Source: Acidobacteriota bacterium | GTDB taxonomy: Bacteria; Acidobacteriota; Terriglobia; Bryobacterales; UBA6623 | Direction: 5' to 3' | Length of the DNA: 52,677 nucleotides | NCBI GenBank assembly: GCA_027592785.1 | Contig: JAQCLD010000019.1 | Location: 1 to 52,677 of the forward strand | Shown: piece after piece, positions 17,629 to 26,861 of the stretch | How positions within the stretch are numbered: position 1 is the stretch's first letter | Layout: the number at the start of each line of letters is the position of its first letter | Notes under the pieces: model-generated | Databases searched by the model: none | What the model was told of the DNA's origin: nothing | Seen by the model: the letters and a program-made list of their open reading frames with translations, nothing else | Translations under genes and position numbers: made by a program

Positions 17629-19086
17629 TTAGGCGAGAAGCTCGCGGACGACGCGGGCCGGCTCGACGCCGGTCAGCTTCTGATCCAGTCCCTGGTACTG
17701 GAAAGTCAGGCGTTCGTGATCGATGCCGAACAAATGCAAGATCGTGGCCTGGAAGTCCCTTACATGTACTGGATCGCGGACGATGTTGTAGGAAAATTCG
17801 TCTGTTTCGCCGTGAACGACGCCGCCCTTGATGCCGCCGCCGGCCATCCACAACGAGAAGCAGCGCGGATGGTGATCGCGGCCATAGGTCTCGGCGGTCA
17901 TCTTGCCTTGACAGTAGATGGTCCTGCCGAACTCGCCGCCGCAGATCACGAGAGTGTCTTCTAACATGCCGCGCTGTTTGAGGTCTTGGACGAGTGCGGC
18001 TACCCCTTGGTCGGTATCCTTGCACTGGCTTGGCAGCACTTCAGGCAAATCGCCGTGCACGTCCCAGCCGCGCTGGTAGATTTGTACGAATCGGACGTCT
18101 CGTTCGAGTAGACGGCGCGCGGTGAGGCAGCTATTGGCCATCGTCGCGGGCTTGCGAGCGTCTTCGCCGTAGAGTTTATAAACGCTTTCAGGCTCACCGG
18201 AGAGATCCGTCAATTCAGGGACGGAGGATTGCATGCGGAATGCCATCTCGTACTGCTCGATGCGAGCCAGCGTTTCAGGATCCGCGATGCGTTCATGCTC
18301 GATCTGATTCAACTCGGAGACGGCGTCCAACATGCGGCGGCGCACCGAGGCCGGCACGCCGTCGGGATTATTGATGTAGAGTACCGGATCCGCGCCGGAG
18401 CGCAGGGCAACGCCAGAGTATTTGGCAGAGAGGAAGCCAGCGCTCCAAAGACGCGCAGATATGGCCTGCACGTTGGCTTTGGGGTGCGAGTGCGTCGCGT
18501 TCATCACGACGAACGTGGGCAGGTCGCGATTCATCGAGCCGAGGCCGTAGGCGATCCAAGCGCCGGCGCAGGGCTTGCCCGCGATCTGGCTGCCGGATTG
18601 GAAGAAGGTGATGGCCGGTTCGTGGTTGATCGCCTCGGTGTGCATCGTGCGGATGACCGCGATGTCATCTGCGAGCTTGCCGATGTTCGGCAGCAGCTCG
18701 GAGATCCAAGTGCCGCTTTGGCCGTGCTGCGAAAAGCTGAAACGGGACGGTGCGATGGGGAACCTCGTCTGGCCCGAGGTCATGGTCGTAAGCCGTTGGC
18801 CCTGCCGAATCGAATCGGGAAGTTCCTTGTCTTCCCACTCCTTCATTCCGGGCTTGTAGTCGTAAAGCTCAAGTTGGGGAGGAGCGCCGACGAGATGCAC
18901 GTAGACAGCCCGCTTGGCCTTCGGCGCGAAGTGCGGCAACCCGGGTAGCCCGCCCGTGGTCGAATCCGCGGCAGCCAACGTTTCTCCCAGCATGGTCCCG
19001 AGGGCGGCAGCGCCTAGGTTGCGGGCTCCGCGAGCGAAAAACTGGCGGCGAGTTTCGATGTCGAGTGCAGTCTTGGTGAAATCCAT
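17629..19086 (-). CDS. Exported DUF1501 (sulfatase-fold) protein
   Basis: A 485-residue protein of the DUF1501 family, common in Planctomycetota and Acidobacteriota and related in fold to alkaline phosphatase/sulfatase. The N-terminus ETRRQFFARGARNLGAAALG (11-30) is a twin-arginine signal. Family landmarks include AVYVHLVGAPPQLELYDYKP, RTMHTEAINHEPA, RGWDVHGD and ICGGEFGRT, YGRDHHPRCFSLWMAGGG. The biochemical role of the family is not settled. It starts 11 bases after the DUF1549/DUF1553 gene, the conserved pairing, and is thought to be exported in folded form. Confidence 0.9.
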   Translation of the reverse strand: MDFTKTALDIETRRQFFARGARNLGAAALGTMLGETLAAADSTTGGLPGLPHFAPKAKRAVYVHLVGAPPQLELYDYKPGMKEWEDKELPDSIRQGQRLTTMTSGQTRFPIAPSRFSFSQHGQSGTWISELLPNIGKLADDIAVIRTMHTEAINHEPAITFFQSGSQIAGKPCAGAWIAYGLGSMNRDLPTFVVMNATHSHPKANVQAISARLWSAGFLSAKYSGVALRSGADPVLYINNPDGVPASVRRRMLDAVSELNQIEHERIADPETLARIEQYEMAFRMQSSVPELTDLSGEPESVYKLYGEDARKPATMANSCLTARRLLERDVRFVQIYQRGWDVHGDLPEVLPSQCKDTDQGVAALVQDLKQRGMLEDTLVICGGEFGRTIYCQGKMTAETYGRDHHPRCFSLWMAGGGIKGGVVHGETDEFSYNIVRDPVHVRDFQATILHLFGIDHERLTFQYQGLDQKLTGVEPARVVRELLA

Positions 19087-19097
19087 CGAGATACTCC

Positions 19098-22000
19098 CTA
19101 CTTGTTCAGCGTTTCGTCGAGGTTCAATAATTGGTTAGCGAGCATGGTCAGCGCCGCCAACTCTGGGTGTTGCCCCGAACCTTGTAGCTGAGACTCGCCC
19201 ACCGACAACAGGCTGTCAGCATCGGCTGGGCTGGCTTGGTAGTGGCTTAGATAGTCCTGATAGGCCGCGCCGGCGATGCCTCGCTGGCGGGCGTCGAATG
19301 GCCGTGCAAGAACTCGCATGGTCATAAAGTCAAGCCGCGAATCGAAGTCGCTGGCAGCGGCTACCGCACCCTCAGCCAAATGGCGAGCCGCCTCTACATA
19401 AGCTGGCCCATTCATCGTCAGAAGCGCCTGCAACGGCGTGTTGGTCCGCTCTCGCCGAACCGTGCACTGTTCGCGGGTGGGCGCGTTGAAGATTTCCATA
19501 GCTGGCGGAGGCGCCGATCTCTTCCCGAACGTATACATACTCCGCCGATAGAGCGCCTGACCGTGGTCTTGTGAATAGATCCCCGTGTTGCTTTGGTTCA
19601 TCGCCACGGTCTCCCAAATGCGCTCCGGCTGGTACGGCTTCACGCTGGGGCCGCCGACCTGATCAATCAACATCCCGCTTGAGGCAAGAGCGTAGTCACG
19701 CACAACTTCGGCATCCATCCGGAAACGAGGGCCTCGAGAGAGCAAGACATTCAGCGGATCCTTCTCCAGTTTCTCCGGCGTCGCGGCGGCTGATTGGCGG
19801 TAAGTCGAAGACGTGACCATCAGGCGAAATAACTCTTTGATGTTCCAGCCGTTCTGGCGAAACTCCACGGCCAACCAATCCAACAACTCCGGGTTGGAGG
19901 GCGGCTGTCCTTGCGATCCAAAGTCTTCGGCGGTGGGCACAATGCCGACGCCGAAGATCTCCTGCCAAAAGCGATTGACCGTCACCCGCGCCGTCAGCGG
20001 ATTGGAGTCGTCCACCAGCCACTGCGCCAGACCAAGACGGTTGCGGGGCAGGGACTCCGCCATCGGCGACAGCGCCGACAGCGTTGCGGCCTCGACACGC
20101 TCGCCCGGTTGGTCGTACATGCCGCGAATCAGAACATGCGCAAAAGGCATCGAGTCCGTTTTCTCTTCCATGACATGTGTCACGGCCGAGCGGCGGCGCA
20201 CGTCTCGCTGTTGTCCGATGACCGCCGCGAGGCGCGCAGATTGTTCGCGATAACTTGCCGACTCGCGCAGCAGATAGTCCTTGCGCAGGGCCTCCTTCTC
20301 CGCGTCGGCGAGATCGCCAATCGATTTGTTCTTGGCCGTCTTCAGCTCGGGCCAAACGGCGAGAAGTTGAACCTCCTGCTCGGAGGCGACACGATTGAGG
20401 ACTTGTAAATCGGAAACGCCGAGTCCATCCGAGTGAGACTTATCCATCGCGCCGATCCACAATGGCGCTTCGTTGCCGACAGGTCCCGTCAAGCTCGGGA
20501 GTGCGTTCGCGATGGTTTCGGCTGGCACGGGTTCGCTGTTTAAGTAGAGCTGGATTCCCGAGCGTGTGAGCGAACCATCGTAGGTGACGGCAACGTGATT
20601 CCACTCGCCTCGGCGAAATGCCGCCGGTTTCGCCGCGCGCAGTCCGAGTTTGTCGTTGCCTTCGCCGCTGATCACGAAGGACGGTCGCTGGTCGCTAATC
20701 GACAGGGCCCAGCCGCGGTTCTTATTGGCAGGGTCAGTGCGGCTAATCAATGGGCCGCCGTATTTCTCTTCTGGCAAGTAAAACGACAGGCTCAGCGTAA
20801 ACGGATTGTCGGCCGTTATTGACGGTGCGTCCGCCAGCTCGATGAGGCCTTCCTCGCCGACCCAGGCAGCGGGACGTCCATGGCGCGCTAGTTCCACCGT
20901 GGAGGAGACACTCGTCGCCAAGTTCCTAGCGTGCGCGAAATCGACAGAGAGCACAGCTGACTCATCCAAACGGTTGGCGTTCGTCTGCCTATAGGCGCCG
21001 TTGTTGAGCCAATTCTCGAAGCCTGCTTGGGCGGTGTGCTCAGCAGCTTCTAGCTCCGCGCGGACGGACTGTTCTTCTTCGCCAAGCTGCGACCACAGGG
21101 CATCGTCCTCTTTGCTGCGGACGTTGATTACTGGGCCCGGATCGAAGACATTGCCGTCGAGCGTCTTCTGCGTCGTGTTGCGGAAGAACGCCGCTAGCGA
21201 GTAGAAGTCGGTCTGCTTGATGGGGTCGAACTTGTGGTCGTGACAGGTGGCACAACCGACTGTGAGCCCGAGCCAGACGGCGCTAGTCGTATCGACGCGA
21301 TCCTTGGCGTAGATCGCGGTGACTTCGTCTTCGATCACGCCGCCTTCGTTGGTGGTGACGTTGCAGCGGTGGAAGCCGGTGGCGATCAACTGGTCGCGGG
21401 TTGGGTTGGGCAGCAGGTCGCCGGCGAGTTGCTCGATGGTGAACTGGTCGAAGCCGAGGTTGCGATTGAAGGCGTTGATGACCCAATCGCGATAGGGCCA
21501 CATCTCCCGGTAGTTGTCGATATGCAGGCCATGGGTATCAGCGTAGCGGGCGGCGTCGAGCCAGTAGCGTCCGCGATGCTCGCCCCAGGCGGGCTTGGCC
21601 ATGTAGTAGTCGATACGCTTCTCGTAGGCCAGCGGGTCCGAGTCGTTGACGAATGACTTGACCTCTTCCGGTGTTGGAGGGAGGCCGGTGAGATCCAAGG
21701 CAAGGCGGCGAATCAAGGTGCGGCGATCGGCTTCGGGGGCTGGCTTGAGCCCGGCTCGGTCCAAAGCGGACAGAACAAAGGCATCGATCGGGTTGCGCGC
21801 CCACGACGCATCGCTGACTTGCGGCGGCGCGGGCCGCGTCGGGTTCGTGAGGACCCAGGACTCTTCCCACGGGGCGCCAGAAGCGATCCATTGGCGGATG
21901 AGTTCAACCTGCTCGACGGTCAGCTCTTTTCCGGAGTAAGCGGGAGGCATGCGCCGGGCGGAGTCGGCGGCTGAAATTCGCTGGTAGACCAGACTCGCAC

Positions 22001-22220
22001 CCGGATCGCCGGGAGTGATCAGCGCGCCGTTGGCCGACTGCGAGAAGGCATGCTCTTTCTCGTCCAAACGAACGTCGGCGAGGCGCGAGGCGCTGTCTGG
22101 GCCGTGGCAGGCGAAACACTTATTGGACAGCAGCGGCCGGATGTCCCGCAGGAAGTTGACGGACTGCGCGCTGAGCAGGGCAGTGCAGAAAATAAGGCCG
22201 ATGAAGAGTCTTGTCAGCAT
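19098..22220 (-). CDS. Large exported cytochrome/DUF1549/LamG/DUF1553 protein
   Basis: A 1040-residue protein with a Sec signal (1-19, ending LLSAQ). Domains in order: a planctomycete-type cytochrome c module with CFACHG (35-40), DUF1549 with a second heme-type motif in GCATCHDHKFDPI near residue 325, a LamG/concanavalin-like insert about residues 430-600, and C-terminal DUF1553. Such proteins are linked to DUF1501 partners and thought to act on complex carbohydrates in the periplasm or outside, but no reaction is established. The start was set at the signal peptide; 66 upstream in-frame codons look non-coding. It lies 40 bases after mrfB on the same strand, so read-through is possible. Confidence 0.88.
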   Translation of the reverse strand: MLTRLFIGLIFCTALLSAQSVNFLRDIRPLLSNKCFACHGPDSASRLADVRLDEKEHAFSQSANGALITPGDPGASLVYQRISAADSARRMPPAYSGKELTVEQVELIRQWIASGAPWEESWVLTNPTRPAPPQVSDASWARNPIDAFVLSALDRAGLKPAPEADRRTLIRRLALDLTGLPPTPEEVKSFVNDSDPLAYEKRIDYYMAKPAWGEHRGRYWLDAARYADTHGLHIDNYREMWPYRDWVINAFNRNLGFDQFTIEQLAGDLLPNPTRDQLIATGFHRCNVTTNEGGVIEDEVTAIYAKDRVDTTSAVWLGLTVGCATCHDHKFDPIKQTDFYSLAAFFRNTTQKTLDGNVFDPGPVINVRSKEDDALWSQLGEEEQSVRAELEAAEHTAQAGFENWLNNGAYRQTNANRLDESAVLSVDFAHARNLATSVSSTVELARHGRPAAWVGEEGLIELADAPSITADNPFTLSLSFYLPEEKYGGPLISRTDPANKNRGWALSISDQRPSFVISGEGNDKLGLRAAKPAAFRRGEWNHVAVTYDGSLTRSGIQLYLNSEPVPAETIANALPSLTGPVGNEAPLWIGAMDKSHSDGLGVSDLQVLNRVASEQEVQLLAVWPELKTAKNKSIGDLADAEKEALRKDYLLRESASYREQSARLAAVIGQQRDVRRRSAVTHVMEEKTDSMPFAHVLIRGMYDQPGERVEAATLSALSPMAESLPRNRLGLAQWLVDDSNPLTARVTVNRFWQEIFGVGIVPTAEDFGSQGQPPSNPELLDWLAVEFRQNGWNIKELFRLMVTSSTYRQSAAATPEKLEKDPLNVLLSRGPRFRMDAEVVRDYALASSGMLIDQVGGPSVKPYQPERIWETVAMNQSNTGIYSQDHGQALYRRSMYTFGKRSAPPPAMEIFNAPTREQCTVRRERTNTPLQALLTMNGPAYVEAARHLAEGAVAAASDFDSRLDFMTMRVLARPFDARQRGIAGAAYQDYLSHYQASPADADSLLSVGESQLQGSGQHPELAALTMLANQLLNLDETLNK

Positions 22221-22260
22221 GGGATTGCCGCCATAATTATCGGCCTTTCTCAGTCGTTTG

Positions 22261-23562
22261 TCATGTTTCGCACGCCAGGCGGGGATCCGCCGCAGCGGTT
22301 CGGGCGACTCGTCGCTGGAGCCGGGCGATGCGTTTGTCTGTCTGCTCGCCGGGATCGAGTTTGGCAGCCTGATTGGCGGCGTCGAGCGCCTGCGGCAGGT
22401 CCTTCTCGCAGCGCTCATAGTGCTTGGCCAGTTCGGTGAGCGCCTTGGCCTGATAGGGATTGCGGCAGGCGGCGAGATCGAGCAGCAGGTCGCGCTTCTG
22501 CTCGTGGCAGCCCCGTTTGCGTTCGATCAGCGCTGATTCCCAGAGAGCGGCGAACAGTTCGGAGTCGGCCATGTCGGCCTGTAGGGCCTTGCGATAGAGG
22601 GCTGCTGCTGCTGCGTGATCGCCCGAGCGCCGCAGCCAGCGAGCCAACCCAAGCAAGTCGGCGCCGTGATGCAAGGCAGCGTCCTCCGGCGCTGCGAACG
22701 ACGGCAGGACGACCTCGGTGAGGCAAGCGAGCGAGAGGATGTCCATGGCGTTGTGGTGGAACATCGGCACGAGCTTGAAGGCTTGGCGTGTGCGTAGGTA
22801 CTCGAAGTAGTAGTGCGGGATAAGTTCGCCGGGCAGATCGCCTTGGCGTTCCATGCCGAGGATTTCGCATTCGAGATGGATGAGGCGGCAGCTTTCGAGG
22901 CGTAGCTTCCACAACGAACGCGAGCCGTGCAGCAAGTCGAGATGGTGCATGCGCTGGAGCGGGTTGGGCTGCCGCCGCAGCAGGAAACGCGTCTCCAGCA
23001 GGGGCGCGTCGTAGCTCTTGCCGTTGTAGGTGACCAATACTTCGTAGTCGGCAAGAAACTCGGACAACGCGCGAAGCATGGGGGCCTCTTCGTCGTAGTC
23101 GCGCATGAAGAACAGCCGCACGCGAAAGCCCTCAGGCTCGATCGTTCCAACCCCGATGAGGAAGGCGCAGGTTCCCGTTCCGCCTGCCAAGCCGGTCGTT
23201 TCGGTGTCGAGGAAAGCCCAGCGGCTGGGGTCGCAGGCGGGGATGTCGCCCTTGGAGATGCCTTCAAGCCAGTGTCCCGGCATAGCCGCCAGGCGCGAAA
23301 TCTCAAACGAGCCGTGCAGCTTGTGATTGGGGTAGAAGCGCTCGGCGAGGAAGTAAGAGCCGAGTTTATTCTCGATGACCTTGCCATCGAGGTACTGCTC
23401 GACGTCGTAGTGGTCGACGCGCGGCTGGGCGAACAGCTCCGAGTAAGTGAAGTCTTCGAATGTCGGCGTGCGCGGGGCAGGCGAAGGCTCCATGCGTCCG
23501 CCCTCGACACGCTCTATGCGCCGGCGCAGGCGATCGATGTCGGCTGTAGTGATGGGGGTCAT
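22261..23562 (-). CDS. mrfB: MrfB/YprB-type DEDDh exonuclease with C-terminal TPR-like region
   Basis: A 433-residue protein with an RNase H-like exonuclease domain (about 110-280) and helical TPR-like repeats (about 290-420). The acidic catalytic set is visible: Asp119 and Glu121 in FLDTETTG, Asp185 in YNGKSYDAPLL, and His270 with Asp274 in HHNAMDIL, the DEDDh pattern. In Bacillus subtilis YprA/MrfA and YprB/MrfB act together in mitomycin damage repair. Here the gene overlaps the SDR gene by ATGA (23559-23562), and the helicase is just upstream of that. The C-terminal 30 residues are Arg/Ala-rich. Confidence 0.85.
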   Translation of the reverse strand: MTPITTADIDRLRRRIERVEGGRMEPSPAPRTPTFEDFTYSELFAQPRVDHYDVEQYLDGKVIENKLGSYFLAERFYPNHKLHGSFEISRLAAMPGHWLEGISKGDIPACDPSRWAFLDTETTGLAGGTGTCAFLIGVGTIEPEGFRVRLFFMRDYDEEAPMLRALSEFLADYEVLVTYNGKSYDAPLLETRFLLRRQPNPLQRMHHLDLLHGSRSLWKLRLESCRLIHLECEILGMERQGDLPGELIPHYYFEYLRTRQAFKLVPMFHHNAMDILSLACLTEVVLPSFAAPEDAALHHGADLLGLARWLRRSGDHAAAAALYRKALQADMADSELFAALWESALIERKRGCHEQKRDLLLDLAACRNPYQAKALTELAKHYERCEKDLPQALDAANQAAKLDPGEQTDKRIARLQRRVARTAAADPRLACET

Positions 23563-24401
23563 TCCGACGGCCTCGGATCGAAGCGAGGTACGAACTTTCC
23601 GTCGATGTCGGTAAATCCATACTCCTGGGCAAGGTCGGCGACATACAAGATTTGGCCTGTCTTAGCCATAACGGCTGCATCGCCGGCCAGCGACGTGACC
23701 GCGCGGCCGATATACTCGGTCGATTCGCTGCGGTCGAAGCCGAACATCTTCTTCTGCGCTTCGGTCTTCAGGTGCATGAGGACGCGTTCGGTCCTCATGA
23801 AACCGGGGTTGAGCACGACGACGGCGATGTTCTTCTGCTTGCCGTCCGCGCTCATGCCCACGGCCATGCGGTTGATCGCTTCGTGGGCGAGATCCCAGTG
23901 AATCTGGCCGCCATAGTCGCCGCCGCCTTCGGAGACGTGAACGATCAGCCCGGGGCCGGCCATTAGGCGAGCCGCCCACTGACTATTGAGGAGGTAAGCA
24001 TAGACGCCCGCCTGCATCATCAACTGCCAGCCTTCGTCGGGCTGTTCCCAGAATGGCTTGCTCCAGCCGAGTTGCGGGTGGATTTCGTTGCCGCCCCAAA
24101 CGGCGTTGACGAGCAGATCGAGCCGGCTCTGTTCTTTATCGACGCGCTCAAAGAGCGCCGCGACTTGCTCGCGGTCGGTGTGGTCGACCTGAACGGCGAT
24201 GCCTACGCCGCCGCGCGCGGTCACCTCTTCCGCCGTATCGTCAATGGTTCCTGGAGCGCCGTCGGATGGGGGCTTGCCAGTGCGAGTTGTGCGGCCCGTG
24301 GCGTAGACGGTCGCGCCGCACTCGCCAAGTGCAAGGGCTATGCCCCGGCCCGCGCCGCAAGAAGCGCCTGCCACGATGGCGACTCGGGTGTTAAGTGTCA
24401 A
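23559..24401 (-). CDS. DHRS1-like SDR with apparently altered catalytic residues
   Basis: A 280-residue Rossmann protein starting at TTG, with GGAGG just upstream; its start overlaps the helicase stop (TTGA, 24398-24401). The nucleotide site AGASCGAGRGIALAL and the C-terminal segment EYIGRAVTSLAGDAAVMAKTG with YGFTDIDGK match DHRS1-like SDRs. The usual YxxxK reads WDLAH in IHWDLAHEAINRM, so both catalytic Tyr and Lys seem replaced; Ser in VHVSEGGG remains. It may bind nucleotide without normal catalysis or use other residues. It sits between two DNA-repair genes with overlaps on both sides, which suggests fixed co-expression. Confidence 0.8.
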   Translation of the reverse strand: MTLNTRVAIVAGASCGAGRGIALALGECGATVYATGRTTRTGKPPSDGAPGTIDDTAEEVTARGGVGIAVQVDHTDREQVAALFERVDKEQSRLDLLVNAVWGGNEIHPQLGWSKPFWEQPDEGWQLMMQAGVYAYLLNSQWAARLMAGPGLIVHVSEGGGDYGGQIHWDLAHEAINRMAVGMSADGKQKNIAVVVLNPGFMRTERVLMHLKTEAQKKMFGFDRSESTEYIGRAVTSLAGDAAVMAKTGQILYVADLAQEYGFTDIDGKFVPRFDPRPSE

Positions 24402-26809
24402 ACCGCCTCCTGCGCCGTCGTCAACGTGCCCTCGGCGGTTCTTGCAGCCAGCGCAGCGGTCCCCGCGGCCAGCCGCAAGGCCACGGTCTTGGCCTTGTCG
24501 CCTGCTTCGCCTGGAGGGCCGACGCAGCCGGGGCAGCCAGCCTCGCAAGGGCAGGCCTCGATCAACTCGCGGGCCTTCTGCAGCAATTGCTCGCGCATGC
24601 GGTAGAGCGGTTCGCTTTGGCCGATGCCGCCGGGGTAATTGTCATAAAGGAACAGGTCCGGCTCGAACAGGCCGCGTTCGTCTGGCGTATCGCCAGTAAC
24701 GGCGACGCCCAGGTCTCGCGGGTCGCACATCAGCAACAGCGCGCCGACGGTCCGCAGGACGTTGCCGAGGCCAACGACGCCGTTCTGCCGCTCGGTCGGC
24801 GAAGTGTCCTCGAAGCTCTCGAGGTAAGCGCTGGGGAAACGCAGCCAGAACGAAGTTGTGTGCATCTCCTGTTCGGGCATTTGCAAGTCGCCGGCGCCGA
24901 CGTTTTCGTTGGTGTAGAACTTGAGTTTCTTGAAGCCGATGATTTGGCGGTTGAGCCTTACCTCACCGTGGTTGGCGATCAGTGCCCCCAGCGTGCGGTC
25001 ATCGAAACTTTCCAGAATCTTGACCTGCGTGTAGTCGATGGCATCGGTGTAGTAGTCGCACTCGACGCTCTTCACATAGGCTTTGCGTTCGGCGTAGTCG
25101 AACTTTTCAACATGGAACAGCCGCCCCTGGTGGAGGTAAATCGCTTTCTCATGCAGGGTCGTCAGCGCTGCGGTGAAAGCGACCTCGCCGATGACCTTCG
25201 CTTCTCCCGTGATGTCGATGACGACGAAGTTGTCGCTGGAGATACTGCGCAGATTGATCGCGTCCGCCGGATAGGACTCGGACGTCCAGTGCCAAGCATT
25301 GCCGGCGTGGTGGACGACGCCGACGTCCTTGAGGAAGTTAAGCAGTTCGGCCGTCTCGTGGGTTCCGTAGGGCTCGCCGTCGGTGAACGGCAACTCGAAT
25401 ACGGCGCACTTGAGGTGGTCGACAAGGATCTCGAGATTGTCAGCGTTGATGCAGGCGCGCTCGGGCGTCGCCTCGAAGAAGTAGTCGGGCCGTTCGATGA
25501 TGTATTGATCCACGGGGGCCGAAGAGGCGACGAGAACGGTCACAGACGCGGATTGACGCCGCCCTGCGCGGCCGGCCCGTTGCCAGGTCGAGGCGATCGA
25601 TCCGGGGTAGCCCGCCAGCACGCAGGCGTCCAGCGAGCCGATGTCGACGCCCAACTCCAAAGCGCTGGTAGAGACGACGCCTAGGATCTCTCCCTCCCGC
25701 AACTGGCGTTCGATCTCGCGGCGCTCGCGGGGCAAGTAGCCTCCGCGATAGCCGCGGATGCGTTCGACGCGGTCTGTCGACGTCTCATATTGGTCCTTGA
25801 GGTAGCGGACCAGAATCTCGGTCGCGAGCCGATTATTGGCGAAGACCAGTGTCTGGCGTCCCCGATCGAGAAACACCTGGGCCATGCGCCGAGCTTCATT
25901 GATGTAGCTTCGACGGATGCCGAGCTGACGGTTGACGACAGGCGGGTTGTAGCAGACGAAGTATTTCTCGCCCGAGGGCGCGCCGTTGCGGTCGACCTGC
26001 GCGAACTTCAACTCCGTAAGACCTTCTGCCAACTCGCGAGGGTTGGCGATCGTCGCCGAACAGCAGATGAACTGCGGGTTCGAGCCGTAGAACGCGCAGA
26101 TGCGTCTCAGCCTGCGGAAGACATTAGCCAGGTGGCTGCCGAAGACGCCGCGGTAGGTGTGCAGCTCATCGACCACGATGTACTGCAGCTTTTCGAAGAA
26201 GCGGGCCCACTTGGTGTGATGCGGCAACACGCCAGCATGCAGCATGTCGGGATTGGTGAGTACGACATTGGCGCGGCGGCGAATGGCCCGTCTGGCGTCG
26301 CCGGGCGTGTCGCCATCGTAGGTGAAGGCGCGGATGTCCGAGCCCATGGAATCGACCATCTCGTTAAACGCCGATAGTTGGTCTTCGCTGAGCGCTTTTG
26401 TCGGGAAAAGATAGAGCGCGCAAGCATCGGGATCACTCAGCAGGGCGTTCAGAACCGGCAGGTTGTAGCAGAGTGTCTTGCCTGACGCAGTGGGCGTGAC
26501 AATGACGACGTTGTTGCCGTCTTGGATTTGCCGGAACGCTTCGCCCTGATGCGAGTAGAGTTGCTCAACACCGCGCTTGCGCAGCGCGTTTCCTAGGCGG
26601 TCGTCGACCGTCGCGGGCAAATCGACGAACTCCGCTTCACGCGCCGGTTGCCGGCGGATTGCCGTGATCGGAGAGTCCGGCGTGGCATGCATCGCCTCGA
26701 ATGTCTCGACGACGCGTTCCAGGGACGAGTCCGTTCGCGCCAGGGGGTTCCGCGCTGGCGCGAGGGCCTTCTCAGGATTGGATTCTCCGAAGTCCAACGC
26801 CAAGTTCAC
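24398..26809 (-). CDS. mrfA: MrfA/YprA-type DEAD/DEAH helicase with DUF1998 zinc domain
   Basis: An 803-residue superfamily 2 helicase. Motif I is PTASGKT with Lys111, motif II DELH (214-217), motif III SATIANP (251 on), motif VI QRAGRAGRRQ. The C-terminal DUF1998/MZB region ends with four cysteines in CPCEAGCPGC (753-762), as in MrfA, where they bind zinc. Length is close to B. subtilis MrfA (about 750). The start GTG at 26809 was chosen because AGGAG lies seven bases upstream; the frame stays open 235 codons further and overlaps the divergent epimerase gene, which is not credible. It heads the helicase-SDR-exonuclease operon, likely for DNA adduct or crosslink repair. Confidence 0.88.
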   Translation of the reverse strand: MNLALDFGESNPEKALAPARNPLARTDSSLERVVETFEAMHATPDSPITAIRRQPAREAEFVDLPATVDDRLGNALRKRGVEQLYSHQGEAFRQIQDGNNVVIVTPTASGKTLCYNLPVLNALLSDPDACALYLFPTKALSEDQLSAFNEMVDSMGSDIRAFTYDGDTPGDARRAIRRRANVVLTNPDMLHAGVLPHHTKWARFFEKLQYIVVDELHTYRGVFGSHLANVFRRLRRICAFYGSNPQFICCSATIANPRELAEGLTELKFAQVDRNGAPSGEKYFVCYNPPVVNRQLGIRRSYINEARRMAQVFLDRGRQTLVFANNRLATEILVRYLKDQYETSTDRVERIRGYRGGYLPRERREIERQLREGEILGVVSTSALELGVDIGSLDACVLAGYPGSIASTWQRAGRAGRRQSASVTVLVASSAPVDQYIIERPDYFFEATPERACINADNLEILVDHLKCAVFELPFTDGEPYGTHETAELLNFLKDVGVVHHAGNAWHWTSESYPADAINLRSISSDNFVVIDITGEAKVIGEVAFTAALTTLHEKAIYLHQGRLFHVEKFDYAERKAYVKSVECDYYTDAIDYTQVKILESFDDRTLGALIANHGEVRLNRQIIGFKKLKFYTNENVGAGDLQMPEQEMHTTSFWLRFPSAYLESFEDTSPTERQNGVVGLGNVLRTVGALLLMCDPRDLGVAVTGDTPDERGLFEPDLFLYDNYPGGIGQSEPLYRMREQLLQKARELIEACPCEAGCPGCVGPPGEAGDKAKTVALRLAAGTAALAARTAEGTLTTAQEAV

Positions 26810-26822
26810 AAGCAATCTCCTG

Positions 26823-26856
26823 GGCGAACAAAAAGACAATTCTCTGTTTGTTCGCC
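26823..26856. promoter_or_regulatory. 34-bp palindrome at the mrfA transcription start, candidate operator
   Basis: Perfect 10-base arms GGCGAACAAA (26823-26832) and TTTGTTCGCC (26847-26856) flank a 14-base spacer. It lies between the predicted mrfA promoter and its ribosome binding site, spanning roughly +1 to +34. GAAC/GTTC halves recall SOS boxes, but their spacing does not fit a LexA site. It could be a repressor operator or a 5'-UTR hairpin. Confidence 0.55.
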
Positions 26857-26861
26857 TAGTC

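Noticed and set aside
22927..23901. 324-codon plus-strand frame opposite mrfB and the SDR
   Set aside because: Both covered genes have clear catalytic motifs on the other strand; this frame has none.
24395..25684. 429-codon plus-strand frame opposite the mrfA coding region
   Set aside because: It runs antisense through the conserved helicase and DUF1998 part; its translation is Val/Asp/Leu-rich with no family resemblance. It is a GC-driven shadow.
26823..26856. Canonical LexA box at mrfA
   Set aside because: GAAC and GTTC half-sites are 20 bases apart, not the four-base spacing of the Gram-positive-type box.
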